A stretch of 64,000 nucleotides of DNA, from positions 1-64,000 of the forward strand of contig JAENZP010000006.1 of the NCBI GenBank assembly GCA_016841205.1. Reading direction: 5' to 3'. Position numbers and translations under genes: made by a program. Under the pieces are notes generated by a model, which had not been told where the DNA came from, searched no databases, and saw nothing but the letters and a program-made list of their open reading frames with translations. This DNA comes from Desulfoscipio geothermicus (GTDB lineage: Bacteria > Bacillota > Desulfotomaculia > Desulfotomaculales > Desulfallaceae). Positions 61,602 to 64,000 of the stretch are shown here, piece by piece; the first letter of the stretch is position 1, and each line of letters starts with the position of its first letter.

Positions 61602-62864
61602 ATGGACAAACTGATTATAAACGGGGGGCGGCCACTGCAAGGAAAGGTACGTATTAGCGGTGCTAAAAATGCATCTTTGGCTATTTTATGCGCTTCCATT
61701 ATGGCCGGCGATGAAGTGGTACTGGAGAACATTCCTGATATCAGCGATGTAAGAGTAATGATAGAGATTATTAAGCATATTGGTGCTGAGATCAATTGGC
61801 TAAGCAGCTCATCACTTAGGATCATTGCACCTACTGTTATAGCGGCTGATCCCCCATGTGATTTGGTAAAAAAGCTACGTGCTTCTAATTTACTATTAGG
61901 ACCGGTGCTGGCTAGGTTTGGATATGCCAAGGTCTCTTTGCCTGGTGGCTGCAATATTGGGGTCAGGCCTATGGATCTGCATTTTAAGGGATTAGCCGGT
62001 ATGGGAGCAGAAATCCACCTGGACAGTGGTTTTGCGGTGGGCCAAATTTCCCACCGCTTAAAGGGAGCCCGTATTTATTTGGACTTCCCCAGTGTAGGTG
62101 CCACCGAAAATATTATGATGGCGGCTTGCCTGGCCGAGGGACAAACTGTACTGGAAAACGTAGCTAAGGAACCCGAGATAGTAGACCTGGCCAACTTTCT
62201 TAACTGCCTGGGAGCTAAAGTTCGAGGTGCCGGTACCGATGTTATTAAGGTAGAAGGGGTTTCCAAACTGGGTGGGTGTGTGCGCTATGCTGTTATCCCG
62301 GACCGTATTGAGTCCGGCACTTTTATGGTGGCCGCAGCGGCCACCCGGGGGAGTTTGGTGCTTGAGAATGTGATTCCCTTGCACGTGGAACCCATTTGTG
62401 CCAAGTTGCGGGAGGCGGGTGTGCAAGTGTATGAGGATGACGATATGCTTACCGTTATTGCCACTGGCGAGTTACATCCTGTGGATATAAAAACGATGCC
62501 TTACCCCGGTTTTCCTACCGACATGCAGTCCCAGATGATGGCATTTTTATCTACCATAGAAGGGACCAGTATAATCATAGAGAATATATTTGAAAATCGG
62601 TATCAGATCGCAGATGAATTAACAAGAATGGGTGCCAATATCAAGGTAGAAGGACGTATGGCCGTGGTTGAAGGAGTCTCCGGTTTATGCGGCACCAGTA
62701 TTAAAGCCACTGATTTGCGCGCCGGAGCGGCTCTGGTAATTGCAGCCCTAGTGGCCCGTGGTAAAACCGAGATATATAATACTCACTTTATTGACCGGGG
62801 TTATCACATGTTGGAGGAAAAATTAAGCGGTTTGGGCGTAGAAATCAGAAGGGATCAGGAGTAA
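61602..62864 (+). CDS. murA: UDP-N-acetylglucosamine 1-carboxyvinyltransferase
   Basis: First committed step of peptidoglycan synthesis: adds enolpyruvate from PEP to UDP-GlcNAc. The 420-residue EPSP-synthase-like protein has SGAKNASLAILCASI, catalytic Cys117 in PGGCNIGVRPMDLH (the fosfomycin target), and TMPYPGFPTDMQSQMMAFL. GGGAGGATCAAGC precedes ATG. It follows the peptidase gene by 2 bp, so is co-transcribed. Confidence 0.97.
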   Translation: MDKLIINGGRPLQGKVRISGAKNASLAILCASIMAGDEVVLENIPDISDVRVMIEIIKHIGAEINWLSSSSLRIIAPTVIAADPPCDLVKKLRASNLLLGPVLARFGYAKVSLPGGCNIGVRPMDLHFKGLAGMGAEIHLDSGFAVGQISHRLKGARIYLDFPSVGATENIMMAACLAEGQTVLENVAKEPEIVDLANFLNCLGAKVRGAGTDVIKVEGVSKLGGCVRYAVIPDRIESGTFMVAAAATRGSLVLENVIPLHVEPICAKLREAGVQVYEDDDMLTVIATGELHPVDIKTMPYPGFPTDMQSQMMAFLSTIEGTSIIIENIFENRYQIADELTRMGANIKVEGRMAVVEGVSGLCGTSIKATDLRAGAALVIAALVARGKTEIYNTHFIDRGYHMLEEKLSGLGVEIRRDQE

Positions 62865-63003
62865 ATTTTAGTAACTTGTCAATAAAAGCGTAAATAGCAC
62901 CTTTTTCTGCTTAGTGAAAGGGGTTGTTCAGAATATCAATGAAAGGAATATTTAGAATAATCATACTCGGTTAGTTTTGGCTAATTTTAGGACGGTGCCT
63001 AAG

Positions 63004-63483
63004 ATGCGGATTGCGGTGGCTGCTGTAGGTAAATTAAAAGAAAAATATTGGCGTGAGGCAATTGCTGAATACAGTAAGCGTCTCAGTGCTTATTGCCGTT
63101 TGGAAATAAGCGAAGTGATCGACGAAGGCTATACTGAGGGGCTTTCGGCAGCGGAAGAGGAAAAAGTAAAACAGCGAGAATGGCAAAAGCTGTTCCGCCT
63201 CCTTCGAGCAGATACTTATCTGGTGGCTTTAGATGTGCAAGGTGAACAGGTGTCTTCTGAGGAACTCGCCGCACGTATGGATAAGCTAACTCTGGGTGGG
63301 CACAGTGATATTACTTTTATAATAGGCGGCAGCCTGGGCTTACCGGACCAGGCTCTCAAACAAGCCCACTGGCGGCTGTCCTTTTCTTACATGACCTTCC
63401 CGCACCAACTCATGCGGGTGGTTTTATTAGAACAAATCTACCGCGCTTTTAAAATATCCCGTGGTGAACCATACCATAAGTAA
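63004..63483 (+). CDS. rlmH: 23S rRNA (pseudouridine1915-N3)-methyltransferase RlmH
   Basis: SPOUT-class SAM methyltransferase. From ATG 63004, the 159 residues start [20 protein letters not shown], the normal RlmH N-terminus; an in-frame earlier start adds 9 unrelated residues. The trefoil-knot motifs [34 protein letters not shown] and the final EPYHK are all present. It methylates pseudouridine 1915 in helix 69. It is the terminal gene of the conserved right-arm block. Confidence 0.96.
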   Translation: MRIAVAAVGKLKEKYWREAIAEYSKRLSAYCRLEISEVIDEGYTEGLSAAEEEKVKQREWQKLFRLLRADTYLVALDVQGEQVSSEELAARMDKLTLGGHSDITFIIGGSLGLPDQALKQAHWRLSFSYMTFPHQLMRVVLLEQIYRAFKISRGEPYHK

Positions 63484-63510
63484 CGGCGAAATTTTGAGAA
63501 AATGTAAGAG

Positions 63511-63565
63511 AGAAAGGCCGCAGGAGCGCTAAAATGTGTAACTTCCTACGGCCTTTCTATTTATC
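63511..63565 (+). terminator. Terminator after rlmH
   Basis: Perfect 10-bp stem AGAAAGGCCG/CGGCCTTTCT (63511-63520, 63549-63558), extended by AGGA/TCCT inside, then ATTTAT. Confidence 0.8.
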
Positions 63566-63746
63566 TCAATTTGTAAAAAAGTTGTTTTTGAGTTTCATGC
63601 GGTCTTGGAAATAAAATAATTCCAATGGCCTCCATGCACAGTTTGTCATTAGTAGTAATTTGCAGTTGGTAGCTAAAGCCATTTCCTCCCGACGTTTTTT
63701 AGACAAAAGCCGGTGCCGCGGAGCCATCGTAATTTCCTACAGTTCC

Positions 63747-63770
63747 ACTTGCCCTCAAACTAGGGCAAGT
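63747..63770 (+). repeat. Hairpin in the leader of the 24-residue ORF
   Basis: Perfect 9-bp stem ACTTGCCCT/AGGGCAAGT (63747-63755, 63762-63770) with a 6-base loop, 52 bp before the small ORF. The rest of 63566-63821 shows no recognised element. Confidence 0.5.
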
Positions 63771-63821
63771 TCTTGGCAAAACTGTTGAAGAATTATTTTA
63801 TTTTGAGGAGGAAATTGAAAG

Positions 63822-63896
63822 ATGAAGAAGCCCAAAATTACCCCGGTAATAGCTGCTGCTTTAGGTAACAAAGGGATCATCAAATCCTATCGATAG
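63822..63896 (+). CDS. Putative 24-residue peptide with strong RBS
   Basis: ATG 63822 to TAG, encoding a basic peptide that begins MKKPKITPVIAAALG and continues NKGIIKSYR. TTGAGGAGG lies ten bases before the ATG, one of the best ribosome-binding sites in the window. No Cys and no transmembrane stretch. I do not recognise the family. It could be a RiPP precursor, a leader peptide or a small signalling peptide, or be a chance ORF. Confidence 0.5.
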   Translation: MKKPKITPVIAAALGNKGIIKSYR

Positions 63897-63934
63897 CTGC
63901 ACACTTTATCATTTTTAGACGAATTTTGACAGCA

Positions 63935-63963
63935 TTGACAAAAGCTCGACAGTGTATTATTCT
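63935..63963 (+). promoter_or_regulatory. Candidate promoter reading off the right edge
   Basis: Perfect TTGACA (63935-63940), 17-base spacer, TATTCT (63958-63963). It would serve a gene beyond the window. Confidence 0.45.
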
Positions 63964-64000
63964 ATATGAAAAGAATTTTATTTTAAAATTTTTGTGGGTA

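Noticed and set aside
63566-63746. Possible riboswitch (c-di-GMP or similar) before the 24-residue ORF
   Set aside because: Some GC-rich blocks (around 63710-63730) look suggestive, but no recognised aptamer core is present.

Overview
The window is the replication-origin region of a low-to-medium GC, endospore-forming Firmicute, most likely a Clostridia member of the Peptococcaceae/Desulfotomaculum kind. The evidence is the Bacillus-like gene order around dnaA, sporulation-associated YyaC and the spore-former Lon subtype (LonC), a SCIFF peptide with its radical-SAM maturase, and very frequent TTG starts with strong Shine-Dalgarno sequences. Family and lineage calls come from reading the proteins; no database search was run.

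Left arm (1-8880, minus strand): reading leftward from the origin are dnaA, dnaN, an S4-domain RNA-binding gene, recF, remB, gyrB and gyrA. Beyond gyrA, two tandem sigma-A promoters read off the left edge into what looks like an rRNA leader, so an rrn operon probably starts just outside. The putative origin is 8865-9235. It holds a near-perfect inverted repeat of two DnaA boxes in the dnaA leader, a dnaA promoter, AT-rich DNA and the rpmH promoter.

Right arm, housekeeping part (9236-30785, mostly plus): rpmH-rnpA-yidD-yidC-jag, mnmE-mnmG-rsmG, parA-parB with one perfect parS, yyaC (minus), a YkvI-like transporter, cvpA, an M18 aminopeptidase, a DUF951 gene, rpsF-ssb-rpsR, yybS, rplI, lonC, dnaB, an FAD oxidoreductase, purA, then tRNA-Lys and tRNA-Glu.

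Surface polysaccharide region (30817-50844): a minus-strand cassette (Gfo/Idh oxidoreductase, acyltransferase, aminotransferase, GT4) probably makes and transfers an acetamido sugar. Two plus-strand transcription units follow. The first has a soluble CapD-like dehydratase, UDP-glucose dehydrogenase, a FemAB-like transferase, a phosphoglycosyl transferase, an epimerase homologue and an LCP ligase. The second has another phosphoglycosyl transferase, UDP-xylose synthase, Wzx flippase, two GT2s, Wzy polymerase, a GT4 and a TagA/WecG transferase. Together they look like a Wzx/Wzy-type pathway whose product could be attached to the wall by the LCP protein.

Accessory and wall part (51025-64000): a PurF homologue without the N-terminal catalytic Cys, a response-regulator remnant, tRNA-Gly, a GtrA/GT-C/GtrB glycosylation trio, the SCIFF pair scfA-scfB with an intervening terminator, an M23 peptidase with LysM and G5 regions, a TPR protein, a membrane-anchored HExxH peptidase, murA, rlmH, and finally a 24-residue ORF of unknown role with a strong RBS.
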